From: Thiobacter sp. AK1
GTDB lineage: Bacteria > Pseudomonadota > Gammaproteobacteria > Burkholderiales > Thiobacteraceae
Direction of reading: 5' to 3'
Assembly: GCF_039822265.1 (NCBI RefSeq)
Contig: NZ_JBAJEX010000002.1
Coordinates: 1 to 64,000 of the forward strand
DNA length: 64,000 nt
The notes under the pieces were generated by a model. The model was not told the origin of the DNA. It saw only the letters and a program-made list of their open reading frames with translations, and ran no database searches. Made by a program: the position numbers and the translations under genes. This document shows positions 16,948 through 26,229 of the stretch, in pieces. How positions within the stretch are numbered: the stretch's first letter is position 1; the number at the start of each line of letters is the position of its first letter.

Positions 16948-18108
16948 ATGAAAAAGCTCTGGCTGCTGTTCGCCCAGTTCACCACCCTGTGCGTGGCGGC
17001 CCTGTTCGTGATCAGCGTTTTTCGGCCTGAGCTATTGCGCCGCGAGGCACCGCCTTTTGCCCCCGCCGCGCCAGTGGCAAGGCCGGCCGAGCCGGCGCCC
17101 GCATCCTACCGCCTGGCGGCGAAAAAGGCGATGCCCGCAGTGGTCAACATCTACACCAGCAAGCAAGTCCGCCCCACCCCCCACCCGCTGCTCAACGACC
17201 CCCTGTTCCGGCGCTTCTTCGGTGAGCGCTTTCCCAGCCAGCCGCAGCGCCTGGCGAGTCTGGGCTCGGGGGTGATCGTCGATCGCCGCGGCTACATCAT
17301 CACCAATCATCACGTGATCGAATCCGCAGATGCCATCGAGGTCCTGCTCGCCGATGGCCGCACCGCAGCGGCGAAAATCGTCGGCTCCGATCCGGAGACG
17401 GATCTCGCCGTGATTCGCATCGACCTGCCGGATCTGCCCACCATCGAGTTCGGCCATGCCGATCGGCTGGAAGTGGGGGACGTGGTGCTCGCCATCGGCA
17501 ACCCCTTCGGTGTGGGGCAAACGGTCACCATGGGCATCGTAAGCGCCCTGGGCCGCAGCCATCTGGGCATCAATACCTTCGAGGACTTCATCCAGACCGA
17601 TGCGCCCATCAACCCCGGCAACTCCGGCGGCGCGCTGGTGGACACCAACGGTGCCCTGGTGGGCATCAACAGCGCCATCTTCTCCCGTACTGGCGGCTCG
17701 CTGGGCATCGGCTTCGCCATTCCGGAAACCCTGGCGCAACAGGTGATGGACCAAATCCTCGCCCATGGCGCCGTGGTCCGTGGCTGGATCGGCGTCTCGA
17801 TGCGGGATCTCTCCCCGGAACTGGCCCACAATCTTGGACTTCCCCAGGTGAGCGGTACCCTGGTGGTAGGCGTGCTGCGCGGCGGACCAGCCGATGCGGC
17901 CGGGGTAAAGCCAGGTGATGTGCTCATGCGCATCGACAGCAAACCGCTGCCAAATGCCAATGCCGCGCTCGCCACCATCGCCAAGCTTCCGCCGGGACGC
18001 CGGGTCAAAGCGACTCTCCTGCGCCAAGGCCGGGAGCGGGAAGTCCAGATCGTGATCGAGCGCCGTCCCCCCATGCCGCGCGCCACGCTGGAGCAAGACC
18101 AGCCATGA
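16948..18108 (+). CDS. DegS/AlgW-like periplasmic serine protease
   Basis: A 386-residue trypsin-like protease anchored by an N-terminal membrane helix (LWLLFAQFTTLCVAALFVIS). The catalytic triad is seen as TNHHVIES, ETDLAVIR and GNSGGAL. One PDZ domain follows (about residues 285-370; PADAAGVKPGDVLMRIDSKPL). A single PDZ and an uncleaved anchor fit DegS/AlgW, which sense envelope stress, better than two-PDZ DegP. A TATAAT at 16906-16911, inside the NIF3 gene, is a candidate -10 box. It overlaps the next gene by ATGA. Confidence 0.92.
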   Translation: MKKLWLLFAQFTTLCVAALFVISVFRPELLRREAPPFAPAAPVARPAEPAPASYRLAAKKAMPAVVNIYTSKQVRPTPHPLLNDPLFRRFFGERFPSQPQRLASLGSGVIVDRRGYIITNHHVIESADAIEVLLADGRTAAAKIVGSDPETDLAVIRIDLPDLPTIEFGHADRLEVGDVVLAIGNPFGVGQTVTMGIVSALGRSHLGINTFEDFIQTDAPINPGNSGGALVDTNGALVGINSAIFSRTGGSLGIGFAIPETLAQQVMDQILAHGAVVRGWIGVSMRDLSPELAHNLGLPQVSGTLVVGVLRGGPADAAGVKPGDVLMRIDSKPLPNANAALATIAKLPPGRRVKATLLRQGREREVQIVIERRPPMPRATLEQDQP

Positions 18109-18824
18109 GGGCAGCCACCAGTGCCCGTTCAAGGGGGTTCTCCCTGATTGAGATGGCCGTGGTGCTGTTCATCGTGGTGCTGCTCCTGGGCAGCCTGCTG
18201 GTGCCCTTCGCCACCCAGGTGGAGCAGCGGCGCATTGCAGAGACGCAGAAGACGATGGAAGAGATTAAGGAAGCGTTGATCGGCTTTGCCATCCAGCAAG
18301 GCCGCCTGCCGTGTCCGGCCATTTCCGCCACCGACGGACATGAGCAGTCGCCCTGCTCGACCCAGTCCGGCTTCGTTCCCTGGGCCACGCTGGGCGTGAG
18401 CAAACTCGACGCCTGGGGCCACCTGTTCCGCTATGCCGTGAGTCCTGCATTCAGCTCCCAGGCGAATCCCATTCGGTTTGACTCTGCCCCCACGCTCACG
18501 ATCAAGACCCGCGACGCCGCCGGTAGCCTCGTGAATGTGACCGACCTTTCGTCCGTTCCCGTGGTGCTGCTGTCTTACGGTCCCAATGGTTACGGTGCCA
18601 CCAATGACGACGGCAGCACGGCGGCGCCGGTCCCGGCCCAGAATCTGGATGAGGCCAACAATGCGCAGCCTGCCCCCAACGCCTATATCACCCGCCCTCC
18701 GAAAAAAGCCCAAGTAGGGTGTAACGACAACGGTAGTCCCGCCTGCGAGTTCGACGATATCGTCGGCTGGCTCTCGCCCTATGTGCTATTCAACCGCATG
18801 GTCGCCGCCGGCCGCCTGCCCTGA
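18105..18824 (+). CDS. Prepilin-type pseudopilin
   Basis: A 239-residue protein with a type IV prepilin leader: positively charged, then the cleavage site G|FSLIEMAVVLFIVVLLLGSL with Glu5. The C-terminal domain has cysteines at LPCPA, SPCSTQSG, VGCNDN and PACEF, which could form two disulfides. It is longer than a major pilin, so it is a minor pilin or type II secretion-like pseudopilin. It is coupled to the protease gene upstream by ATGA, an unusual pairing. Confidence 0.85.
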   Translation: MRAATSARSRGFSLIEMAVVLFIVVLLLGSLLVPFATQVEQRRIAETQKTMEEIKEALIGFAIQQGRLPCPAISATDGHEQSPCSTQSGFVPWATLGVSKLDAWGHLFRYAVSPAFSSQANPIRFDSAPTLTIKTRDAAGSLVNVTDLSSVPVVLLSYGPNGYGATNDDGSTAAPVPAQNLDEANNAQPAPNAYITRPPKKAQVGCNDNGSPACEFDDIVGWLSPYVLFNRMVAAGRLP

Positions 18825-18843
18825 CGCGGCGGCGGCAATCGCA

Positions 18844-18867
18844 CCTGCGTCAGCGCTAAGACGCAGG
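18844..18867. terminator. Hairpin between convergent genes
   Basis: CCTGCGTC and GACGCAGG form an 8-bp stem around an 8-base loop, and it covers the stop codon of the histidine kinase on the minus strand. A TATTTT tract follows on the plus strand. It probably acts for the pseudopilin gene. Confidence 0.5.
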
Positions 18868-20595
18868 CGGGGTATTTTCGTTGGCAACCACCAGCCGGAG
18901 CGCAGGCCGCAATTCGAAGCACACCCGGCCCACTTCGTTGTGGAGCAGGCGAAGCTGGTAGCCCAAGGCTTCCGCCTGGCGCGCCGCCTGATACAGGCCG
19001 ATGCCGAAACCCGTGGTCGAAACCACGGGCGCGTTAATCAGACGCGCGGCCGTCTCTTGGCTCATGGGTCGCCCCGTGTCGCACACGGTAAAGGCGCGCC
19101 GCGGCCCGGCGGCGAAACGCACGCGAATGAGGATATCCTTCTGCTGGGCACGTTTCTTGAGGGCGTTTTGCAGCAGGTTGTCCGCCACGCTATCGAACAG
19201 GTCCACCGGGATGGGGGTATCGTCGGGCTCGCCTTCGGCTTCGAATTCGATGTTTTCGTCTTCGTAGCGGGTCATGAGCGCCGCCCACCACTGGCGCGCC
19301 GGCGCCTCCTCCTTGCCCACCAAGTGGGGCGCACGCAGCTTTTTCAGCGTCTGGTCAAGACGCGTGGTGATCAGGGGCAACTGACGTCTCATGAGGGCTT
19401 GCAGGGCCTCGGCCTGGTCGGTCCCGCTGGATTCCGCCGCGCTGCACAGGGTGGTGAGGGATTGCAAGAGATTCTTCACGTCGTGGGTCAGACGCGCCCC
19501 CGTCTCGTGAATGGCCTGCATGTAGGCATTCTGGCGCTGCTGCTGTTCCCGCAGCTTGGCCTCGTAGAAGAATTCGATGAGCTCGACCAACAGCCGGGTG
19601 TGCATCACCAGTGCGGGGGCGGGATGAGTACGGGTGTAGAGATCCAGGGCCAGGCGCCGCAAGGAAATCTCCAGGCAGTAGGCCGTGGGCAGACCGAACT
19701 CGCCTTTGGCCTCCGGGGTACGCCAGGTCCCGCCGGATACCCAGGGCAGTTTCTCGATCTCCCCCATGGCACGGCGTAGAAAGGCCTCTGGCTCGCGCTC
19801 ACTTTCCGCCAGCCGCGCCAGATTGCGCAACCAGTCCTCGAAGGGTAGCCCCACACTCAAGAGATAGCGGGACAAAAGCTGCCCGAAGCCGGCGAAGCCC
19901 GCGCGCGGCTGCCACAGCCAGGCCAGCACCAGGAGCAGCCCGGCCAAGGCAATCAGGGCGCCGGCCAGCGCCAGCAGGTAGTGCTCACCGCTGATCACCT
20001 GGAGGGCGAAGCTGCCCAGTACCAGCACCAGCACCAGCAGGAACAGCATCAGACTGTAGATGAAGTCCACCACGTGGGGCTTTTCGGAAGCGGCCGCGTC
20101 GCGACCCAGGAGCAGGAGCAACAGTGGGAAGACGGGCAAGCCGAAGCGAATCAGAGCCGTCACCGGGGGCGGCACCGGTTGGGCGGCAAACAGATGGGGC
20201 ACCACCCAGCCCAGGAGCATGCCCAGCAAATAGGTCACGGCCAGCAGGGCCGCCAGACGCGTGCGTCGATGCTCGATGCCGAAGGCGCGACCACCGATGA
20301 GGCCCACCAGCACCCCAATCCAGAGGGCCGCCGTCCACCAGCCCGCGCCCAGCACCAAAAGCGCCGCGAGCAGGGCGAGCGCCACGCCAGAGGCGGGACC
20401 CACCGGCTGGTCCGTTCGCCACACCGGTTGCCACAGCAGGAAGAAACCCAGATGGGCCAGCAGCAGGGCGCGCGCCCACCAGGGCTGCACCCCCCAGGCC
20501 AGGGAGGCGTGGAGAGTCAAAAGCATCAGCGCAAGCCACCAGGGGGGCCGCCCACGCAGCCCGTCCGGGCGGCTAGGCCGAGGGGTTTCGGTCAT
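18856..20595 (-). CDS. Membrane sensor histidine kinase (orphan)
   Basis: A 579-residue kinase. Residues about 20-230 carry some seven or more hydrophobic helices. A GAF-like linker domain follows (about 255-320), then the phospho-acceptor helix with LTHDVKNLLQSL (about residue 385). The ATP-binding domain shows DNLLQNALKK (N box), CDTGRPM and GFGIGLYQA (G boxes). The layout resembles membrane sensors of the PrsK type. No response regulator is adjacent, so the partner is unknown. It diverges from the ABC permease gene across 80 bp. Confidence 0.88.
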   Translation of the reverse strand: MTETPRPSRPDGLRGRPPWWLALMLLTLHASLAWGVQPWWARALLLAHLGFFLLWQPVWRTDQPVGPASGVALALLAALLVLGAGWWTAALWIGVLVGLIGGRAFGIEHRRTRLAALLAVTYLLGMLLGWVVPHLFAAQPVPPPVTALIRFGLPVFPLLLLLLGRDAAASEKPHVVDFIYSLMLFLLVLVLVLGSFALQVISGEHYLLALAGALIALAGLLLVLAWLWQPRAGFAGFGQLLSRYLLSVGLPFEDWLRNLARLAESEREPEAFLRRAMGEIEKLPWVSGGTWRTPEAKGEFGLPTAYCLEISLRRLALDLYTRTHPAPALVMHTRLLVELIEFFYEAKLREQQQRQNAYMQAIHETGARLTHDVKNLLQSLTTLCSAAESSGTDQAEALQALMRRQLPLITTRLDQTLKKLRAPHLVGKEEAPARQWWAALMTRYEDENIEFEAEGEPDDTPIPVDLFDSVADNLLQNALKKRAQQKDILIRVRFAAGPRRAFTVCDTGRPMSQETAARLINAPVVSTTGFGIGLYQAARQAEALGYQLRLLHNEVGRVCFELRPALRLVVANENTPPAS

Positions 20596-20675
20596 GGCTC
20601 ATTCCGTTTCGTCATGAGAGCGCCGGGGCGCGGCCCGTTTTGTTACCATCGGCGAGTTAGCTTCCCCCGTTTGCC

Positions 20676-21419
20676 ATGAGCCAGGTCCTCGCCATCGCCC
20701 GCTACACCGCCCTGGAAGCTTTGCGTGCGCGCAGTCTGCGTTGGGCGCTTTTCACCTTGTGCGCCCTGTTCGCGGCAAGCTTATTCTTGCGCGAGCTGAC
20801 CCTCACCGACAGCCAGCGGCTGCAAACGACCTTCCTGGCCGCAGCCAGCCGCTTGGCCTGCGCCGTCATCGTGGCGACGCTCATTATCGGCGCCGTGGTA
20901 CGCGAGTTCAACGAAGAAGGGCACTTGTTGCTGCTTTCCCTGCCCCTGCCACGCACGCGCTACGTGCTGGGCAGGTTCCTCGGCTTCGTGGCCGTGGCAC
21001 TGGCACTCGCGCTAGCCAGTGCCAGTCTTCTTGCCCTCACCGCGCCACCGGCTTTGGTGCTCGGCTGGACGGTGGGCCTGTATCTGGAATTGAGCCTGGT
21101 GAGTGCCATGGCGGTTTTCGCCGCCTTCGGCCTACGGCAGTGGCTGCCCGCGCTTTTGGCCACACTGGGTTTCTACCTCCTCGCCCGCAGCATCGGCGGC
21201 CTGCAGTTGCTCGCCCATGCCAGTCGAGGGGACAGCGCTTGGCTTGCTCCCATGACGGACGTCCTGGCTTGGCTCATGCCGCGCCTGGATGGCTTCGCTA
21301 GCTCGGCGCGCCTTCTGGGTGAGACCGGCGGGCTGGCGGCGGCCTTGGTCCAGACCCTCCTCTATTGCGCCCTGCTGCTCACGGCGGCGGCTCTCGATGT
21401 CAGCCGACGTGATCTGTGA
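20676..21419 (+). CDS. ABC-2 type transporter permease
   Basis: A 247-residue membrane protein with about six helices, matching ABC-2 permeases (IARYTALEALRARSLRWAL start; REFNEEGHLLLLSLPLPRTRYVLGRFLG). No ATP-binding subunit is encoded next to it, so its ATPase must be elsewhere or it has another role. It overlaps the following gene by 23 bp. Confidence 0.82.
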   Translation: MSQVLAIARYTALEALRARSLRWALFTLCALFAASLFLRELTLTDSQRLQTTFLAAASRLACAVIVATLIIGAVVREFNEEGHLLLLSLPLPRTRYVLGRFLGFVAVALALALASASLLALTAPPALVLGWTVGLYLELSLVSAMAVFAAFGLRQWLPALLATLGFYLLARSIGGLQLLAHASRGDSAWLAPMTDVLAWLMPRLDGFASSARLLGETGGLAAALVQTLLYCALLLTAAALDVSRRDL

Positions 21420-22161
21420 ACGGCCCGCGCGGCGCGGCCTTATGCCCTTGCTCGTCCTGCTTTTGGCAGCGCAGATCGCCTGGCGCGCAGCCGAGCCCTT
21501 GCCCGAGGCCAGCACCGGCAAGCTGCCGGCACCGCCCCCAGTGGCGGTGCTTGAGGCTTTCTCCCTGGGCGAGCCCGTGCCGCTGGCGGGCCTGCTCACC
21601 CTATGGCTACAGACAGTGGACGAGGCCCCGGGGGCGACCACACCCTTCGCCCACCTGGACTACGGACGACTGCAAGCCTGGCTTTCCACCCTGCTCGCCC
21701 TGGATCCCCATGCCGACGCGCCCCTGCTCTTGGCCAGTCACGTGTATAGCCAAGTGCCCGACCCGGCCAAAGCGCGCCGCATGCTGGAATTCGTGCGGCG
21801 CGCCTTCGAGGCCGATCCCGACCGGCGCTGGCGTTGGCTCGCCCATGCTGCCCTGGTGGCACGCCACCGGCTGGGCGACCCCCACCTCGCCCTCGCCTAC
21901 GCGCAGCAAGTCGCGCAACAGGCACGCGGCCCTGCGGTACCCCACTGGGCGCGCCAGATGCCGATCTTCATCCTGGCCGATCTGGGCGAAGTGGAGGCGG
22001 CGCGCATCGAGCTCGGGGCCTGGCTGGCTTCCGGCAGCGTGACCGATCCCCAGGAACGCCATTTTCTCACCGAGACTCTAGGAGAACTGGAACGCCGCGC
22101 CGCAGACGAAAAATCGCCAGCCCCGTCGAACACTCGACAGCCGACAAAGGCGAGCCCATGA
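21397..22161 (+). CDS. Membrane-anchored helical-repeat protein of unknown function
   Basis: A 254-residue protein with one N-terminal hydrophobic segment (LMPLLVLLLAAQIAWRAA) and an outward helical domain. Repeated Ala/Leu-rich helix pairs (ARRMLEFVRRAFEADPDRRW, LALAYAQQVAQQA, ARIELGAWLASG) suggest TPR-like repeats. The ATG at 21397 overlaps the permease gene, and a GTG at 21409 is an alternative. It is probably co-expressed with the permease. I do not recognise a function. Confidence 0.65.
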   Translation: MSADVICERPARRGLMPLLVLLLAAQIAWRAAEPLPEASTGKLPAPPPVAVLEAFSLGEPVPLAGLLTLWLQTVDEAPGATTPFAHLDYGRLQAWLSTLLALDPHADAPLLLASHVYSQVPDPAKARRMLEFVRRAFEADPDRRWRWLAHAALVARHRLGDPHLALAYAQQVAQQARGPAVPHWARQMPIFILADLGEVEAARIELGAWLASGSVTDPQERHFLTETLGELERRAADEKSPAPSNTRQPTKASP

Positions 22162-22201
22162 AAGGCCAGCGCCAGCATCGCGCGCGACCGGCCCTGGCGC
22201 G

Positions 22202-22217
22202 TGGCATAAAACTTGCA
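22202..22217 (+). promoter_or_regulatory. Sigma-54 promoter of the second pseudopilin
   Basis: TGGCATAAAACTTGCA fits the RpoN -24/-12 consensus, with 10 bp between the GG and GC elements and one deviation (T for C at the sixth base). It lies 37 bp before the ATG. Confidence 0.82.
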
Positions 22218-22254
22218 TCCGCTTGATCATCACGACATGCATGGAAGCCGTACC

Positions 22255-22935
22255 ATGAATGCAAGGCAGCAGGGCTTCACCCTGATCGAAATCGCCATCG
22301 TCCTGGTAATCATCGGCCTACTCTTGGGCGGCGTGCTCAAGGGCCAGGAGCTGATCCAAAACGCCCGCGTGCGCAACATCATCGCGCAGCAGGATGGCAT
22401 CAAGGCCGCGTTCTTTGGCTTCCAGGACCGTTACCGCGGCATTCCCGGGGATTATCCGGTGGCGCTTGCCAACCAGAACATCCCGGGTGCGGGAAACGTA
22501 TGCGGGGGCAACGGCAACAGCCTGATCGAGGACAAGACTACCACCGGTTCGCCGGAGTACATCTGCGCCTGGTACCACCTGTCCAAGGCAGGCTTCATCA
22601 CCGGCAACTACACTGGCACCGGCACCACGGCCGATGCCAACAACTCGCCGGCCAACCCCTTCGGCGGCCTGATCCAGCTCATCTTCGACAACGTTTATCT
22701 GGATGCCGCGAGCAACCCGCCGGCCGTGCACAACATCAAGACCGGAATTAACATTCCCAGCACGGTGCTGGCCGAGGTGGACCGCAAAATCGACGATGGC
22801 AATCCCGCAAGTGGCAGTTTCCGCTATACGCCCTGGAACGTGCCGAACACATCCACCTGCGTGACCAGCGCCACGCCACCGGCTTGGGACAATACCGGTG
22901 CCCAGACCGTGTGCGGCGGCGTGACCCTGTTCTGA
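22255..22935 (+). CDS. Prepilin-type pseudopilin, sigma-54 driven
   Basis: A 226-residue protein with leader MNARQQG and cleavage site G|FTLIEIAIVLVIIGLLLGG, Glu5 present. After the helix a conserved stretch reads FQDRYRGIPGDYP; later cysteines (NVCGG, YICAW, STCVT, TVCGG) could pair. It resembles large pseudopilins common in betaproteobacteria whose role is not settled. The ATG at 22255 was chosen because it gives a normal leader and follows the sigma-54 promoter closely; upstream starts lie in the promoter. Confidence 0.87.
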   Translation: MNARQQGFTLIEIAIVLVIIGLLLGGVLKGQELIQNARVRNIIAQQDGIKAAFFGFQDRYRGIPGDYPVALANQNIPGAGNVCGGNGNSLIEDKTTTGSPEYICAWYHLSKAGFITGNYTGTGTTADANNSPANPFGGLIQLIFDNVYLDAASNPPAVHNIKTGINIPSTVLAEVDRKIDDGNPASGSFRYTPWNVPNTSTCVTSATPPAWDNTGAQTVCGGVTLF

Positions 22936-22947
22936 TGCCCGCCTCCG

Positions 22948-24921
22948 TTAACCACGCGTAAGGCGCAGCTCGGCTAGGGCCAGATCGTCCGGCAGCCCCA
23001 TGAGAATCAACGAATCGCCGGCCTCGAGCCGCAGCTCGGGGCCCGGGTCCAGGCCGCGCACGCCATGGCGCCGCACCGCGGTGACCTCAACCCCTAGGCT
23101 GTCCAAATCCAGCTCCGCGAGGGTGCGCCCCAAGGTGGGGGCTTGCTCGGGAATGGTCACGGTATAAAGCCGCGGCTGCACGGTCTCGCCCCCTTCTTCT
23201 GCGCCCGCCTCACTCAAACCTAGGAAAAAGGCCTTGAGCAGTCTGTAGCGCTGCGCCCGCACCTCCCGCACCCGCTTGACCACGCGTGAGGGCGGCACGC
23301 CCAGCAGCATCAGGGCATGGGAGGCGAGCATCAGGCTACCTTCCAGTACTTCCGGCACCACTTCCTGGGCACCTGCGGCGATGAGCGGCTCCATCTGGCT
23401 GTCGTCCAGCGTGCGCACCACCACCGGCAGGCCCGGGCGCGCCTGCCTGACCACGGCAAGCACTTTGAGGGCGGAAGGCACATCGGCATAGGTGACCACC
23501 ACCATACGCGCCCGCGACAGCCCCGCCGCCATGAGGACCTCCAGACGCCCGGCATCGCCGTAGACCACGCTCTCGCCGGCCGCGGCGGCCTGCTTCACCC
23601 GCACCGGGTCCAGGTCCAGGGCGATGGAGGGCACCTGTTCCTGGTCCAGCAGGCGCGCCAGAATCTGCCCGCTGCGTCCATAGCCACAGATGATGACGTG
23701 ACCTTCCCGACCGAAGCTGGTGGCGGCGATGGCATGCAGCTCGGCGGCGCGGCTCATCCATTCGCTCGCGCACAGGCGGCGCACCAGGGCATCGCTATGC
23801 TGGATGACGAGCGGTGCGGCCACCATGGACAGCAGCATCGCCGCCAGCACCACCTGGGCCACGGGTCCTGGGATGAGACCCTGCGTCGTGGCAAGGGCCA
23901 GCAGCACCAGGCCGAATTCACCCGCCTGGGCAAGGGACAGACCCACGCGCCAGGCATCAGCGGTGCTCGCGCCCATGAGCCGCGCCAGTCCCGCCACGAT
24001 GGCCAGCTTGCCCAAGACCAACACCAACGTGGCCGCCAGCACCCAGGGCAGCTCGCCCATTACCTGCGCGGGATCAAGCTGCATGCCCATGGTGATGAAG
24101 AACAGACCAAGCAAGACATCGCGGAAAGGCCTGATGTCCGCTTCCACCTGGTGGCGGTATTCGGTCTCGGAAATCAGCACACCGGCCAGAAAGGCCCCCA
24201 GGGCCAAAGAGAGCTCGGCGCGCTGAGTGAACCAAGCCAGGCCCAGGGTCACCAGAAAGACATTGAGCATGAATAGCTCCGGCGTCTTGCGCGCCGCGAC
24301 CAGGGCGAACCAGGGGCGCATCAGCCGCTGCCCGAAGAAGAGGATTAGCGCCAGCGCCCCCGCCGCCTTCAACACCGCCAGGCCAAGCGTCGTGGCCAAG
24401 GCGTCGTCCCCACGGGCGAGCGCGGGAACCAGGATCAGCAGCGGCACCACGGCGAGATCCTGAAACAGCAACACGCCGACGATGCTCTGCCCGTGGCGCG
24501 ACTGCAATTCGTAGCGTTCTGCGAGCAGTCGGCTGACGATGGCAGTGGAAGACATGGCAAGAATGCCGCCCAACGCGAGCCCCGCGCGCCAGTCCAGTCC
24601 CGCCGCGAGCGCGATGACCAACACGGCGAGGGCGGTCACGCCCATCTGCAGGCCACCCAAACCAAACACCAGATGGCGCATGGCCTTGAGCTGGGGGAGA
24701 CTGAATTCCAGGCCGATGCTGAACATCAGGAACACCACGCCAAATTCTGCGAGGTAGCGGGATTCCTCCGTGTCTGGCACCAGTCCCCAGGCATGTGGGC
24801 CGATGACCACGCCTGCTGCCATGTAGCCTACTAGCGATGGCAGCCTGAGCAGGCGCAGCAAGGCGACGATGAGGACCGCAGCGGCAAGAAGGATGAGGAC
24901 GAGTTCCAGCGTGTTGTGCAT
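22948..24921 (-). CDS. CPA2 cation:proton antiporter with TrkA domains (KefB-like)
   Basis: A 657-residue inner membrane protein. Residues 1 to about 385 form the antiporter domain of some 12 helices (LPSLVGYMAAGVVIGP, GLEFSLPQLKAMRH, FLAGVLISETEYRHQ). Then a TrkA-N nucleotide-binding domain (VIICGYGRSGQILARLLD) and a C-terminal TrkA-C domain (TLAELDLDSLGVEVTAVRR). It matches KefB/KefC/YbaL-type K+/H+ exchangers gated by NAD(H) or glutathione adducts. The ATG at 24921 is preferred over an upstream alternative because the first helix starts at once. Confidence 0.9.
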   Translation of the reverse strand: MHNTLELVLILLAAAVLIVALLRLLRLPSLVGYMAAGVVIGPHAWGLVPDTEESRYLAEFGVVFLMFSIGLEFSLPQLKAMRHLVFGLGGLQMGVTALAVLVIALAAGLDWRAGLALGGILAMSSTAIVSRLLAERYELQSRHGQSIVGVLLFQDLAVVPLLILVPALARGDDALATTLGLAVLKAAGALALILFFGQRLMRPWFALVAARKTPELFMLNVFLVTLGLAWFTQRAELSLALGAFLAGVLISETEYRHQVEADIRPFRDVLLGLFFITMGMQLDPAQVMGELPWVLAATLVLVLGKLAIVAGLARLMGASTADAWRVGLSLAQAGEFGLVLLALATTQGLIPGPVAQVVLAAMLLSMVAAPLVIQHSDALVRRLCASEWMSRAAELHAIAATSFGREGHVIICGYGRSGQILARLLDQEQVPSIALDLDPVRVKQAAAAGESVVYGDAGRLEVLMAAGLSRARMVVVTYADVPSALKVLAVVRQARPGLPVVVRTLDDSQMEPLIAAGAQEVVPEVLEGSLMLASHALMLLGVPPSRVVKRVREVRAQRYRLLKAFFLGLSEAGAEEGGETVQPRLYTVTIPEQAPTLGRTLAELDLDSLGVEVTAVRRHGVRGLDPGPELRLEAGDSLILMGLPDDLALAELRLTRG

Positions 24922-25228
24922 GATCGCGGCCGAGTATAACAAGCGTGCCCGCAGGGCGGCCGCTGCTATAATCGCGAACAACTCCGCCGAGCGCTTCCCA
25001 TGCAGTGAAGTACCGCGGCCATGGCAGCATCACAGCCTCACTCACCTTGGGTGAGCACATCACGCGGTTGCTAGGACAATCCCAGGTCATCCATGAGGCC
25101 GGCTTGTGCCCAATGAACGGCACTGCACATGACATTCAGCCCCGTTTTTCGATTGGCCACCCGCGCCTGCGGGGCTGTGCGCGGCCTCATGCCGCGTCCT
25201 AATGGATAATCTGGGATAATTGCGTCCC
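24922..25228. other. Divergent intergenic region before kdsD
   Basis: About 300 bp without a supported gene. It holds a TATAAT at 24967-24972 on the plus strand, a CTCAC/GTGAG hairpin near 25037, and two GGATAAT/GGGATAAT repeats just before kdsD that may be overlapping -10 boxes. Confidence 0.4.
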
Positions 25229-26221
25229 ATGTCAGACGATACGCTCACACATGCCCGGCCCCAGGCCCTCGACCTGGCGCGCCAAGTGCTCACCATCGAG
25301 GCCCAGGCAGTATCGGCCCTGGCCGAGCGGCTGGACGAGCGGTTTCTCGCCGCAGTGGAGCTGGTGCTCAACTGCCGCGGCCGGGTGGTGGTAAGCGGCA
25401 TGGGCAAGTCAGGACACATCGCCCGCAAGATCGCCTCCACCTTGGCCAGCACTGGCACACCCGCCTTCTTCGTGCACCCCGCGGAGGCAAGTCACGGCGA
25501 TCTGGGCATGATCACCCGCGAGGACGTGGTGATCGCCCTGTCCAACTCGGGCGAGAGTCCTGAACTGCTCACCATCGTGCCCCTCATCAAGCGCACCGGT
25601 GCCAAGCTCATCAGCATGACCGGCCGCCCCCAGTCCACTCTGGCACGCGAGGCCGACGTGCATCTCGATGCCAGCGTGGCACGCGAGGCCTGTCCGCTGG
25701 GGCTCGCACCCACCGCCAGCACCACCGCAGCGCTGGCCCTGGGTGATGCGCTGGCAGTCGCTCTGCTGGATGCGCGCGGCTTCGGCGCCGAGGATTTTGC
25801 CCGTTCCCACCCAGGCGGCGCGCTGGGCCGACGTCTGTTGGTGCGCGTCTCGGATGTGATGCGCAAGGACGAAGCTCTACCGCGAGTGCGCCCGGAGGCG
25901 AGCCTGCGCGATGCCCTGCTGGAAATGACCAAGAAGGGCATGGGCATGACTGCCGTCGTGGACGCCGACGACCGGGTGGTGGGAATCTATACCGACGGTG
26001 ATCTGCGACGCAGCTTGGACCGCGGCTGCGACATCCACGCCACGCGCATCGCCCAGGTGATGACCCCAAGTCCGCGCACGATCGCGCCGGAACGGCTTGC
26101 CGCGGAAGCAGTGGAACGCATGCAGAATCACAACATCTACAGCCTGCTGGTGGTGGATGGCGCCGGTCGTCTCATCGGCGCGCTCTCGATGCACGACCTG
26201 ATGCGCGCCGGCGTGGTGTGA
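25229..26221 (+). CDS. kdsD: Arabinose-5-phosphate isomerase KdsD
   Basis: A 330-residue enzyme making arabinose-5-phosphate from ribulose-5-phosphate, first step of KDO synthesis for LPS. The SIS domain (about residues 35-170; VVVSGMGKSGHIARKIASTLASTG, HPAEASHGDLG, SNSGESPEL) is followed by two CBS domains (VMRKDEALPRV and VMTPSPRTIAPE). Length is standard. Leads the kdsD-kdsC-lptC-lptA-lptB cluster. Confidence 0.96.
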   Translation: MSDDTLTHARPQALDLARQVLTIEAQAVSALAERLDERFLAAVELVLNCRGRVVVSGMGKSGHIARKIASTLASTGTPAFFVHPAEASHGDLGMITREDVVIALSNSGESPELLTIVPLIKRTGAKLISMTGRPQSTLAREADVHLDASVAREACPLGLAPTASTTAALALGDALAVALLDARGFGAEDFARSHPGGALGRRLLVRVSDVMRKDEALPRVRPEASLRDALLEMTKKGMGMTAVVDADDRVVGIYTDGDLRRSLDRGCDIHATRIAQVMTPSPRTIAPERLAAEAVERMQNHNIYSLLVVDGAGRLIGALSMHDLMRAGVV

Positions 26222-26229
26222 GTTTGGTC

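Noticed and set aside
18856-20595. PEP-CTERM/exosortase system kinase PrsK
   Set aside because: The architecture is similar, but no prsR, exosortase or PEP-CTERM gene is present, so the name is not supported.
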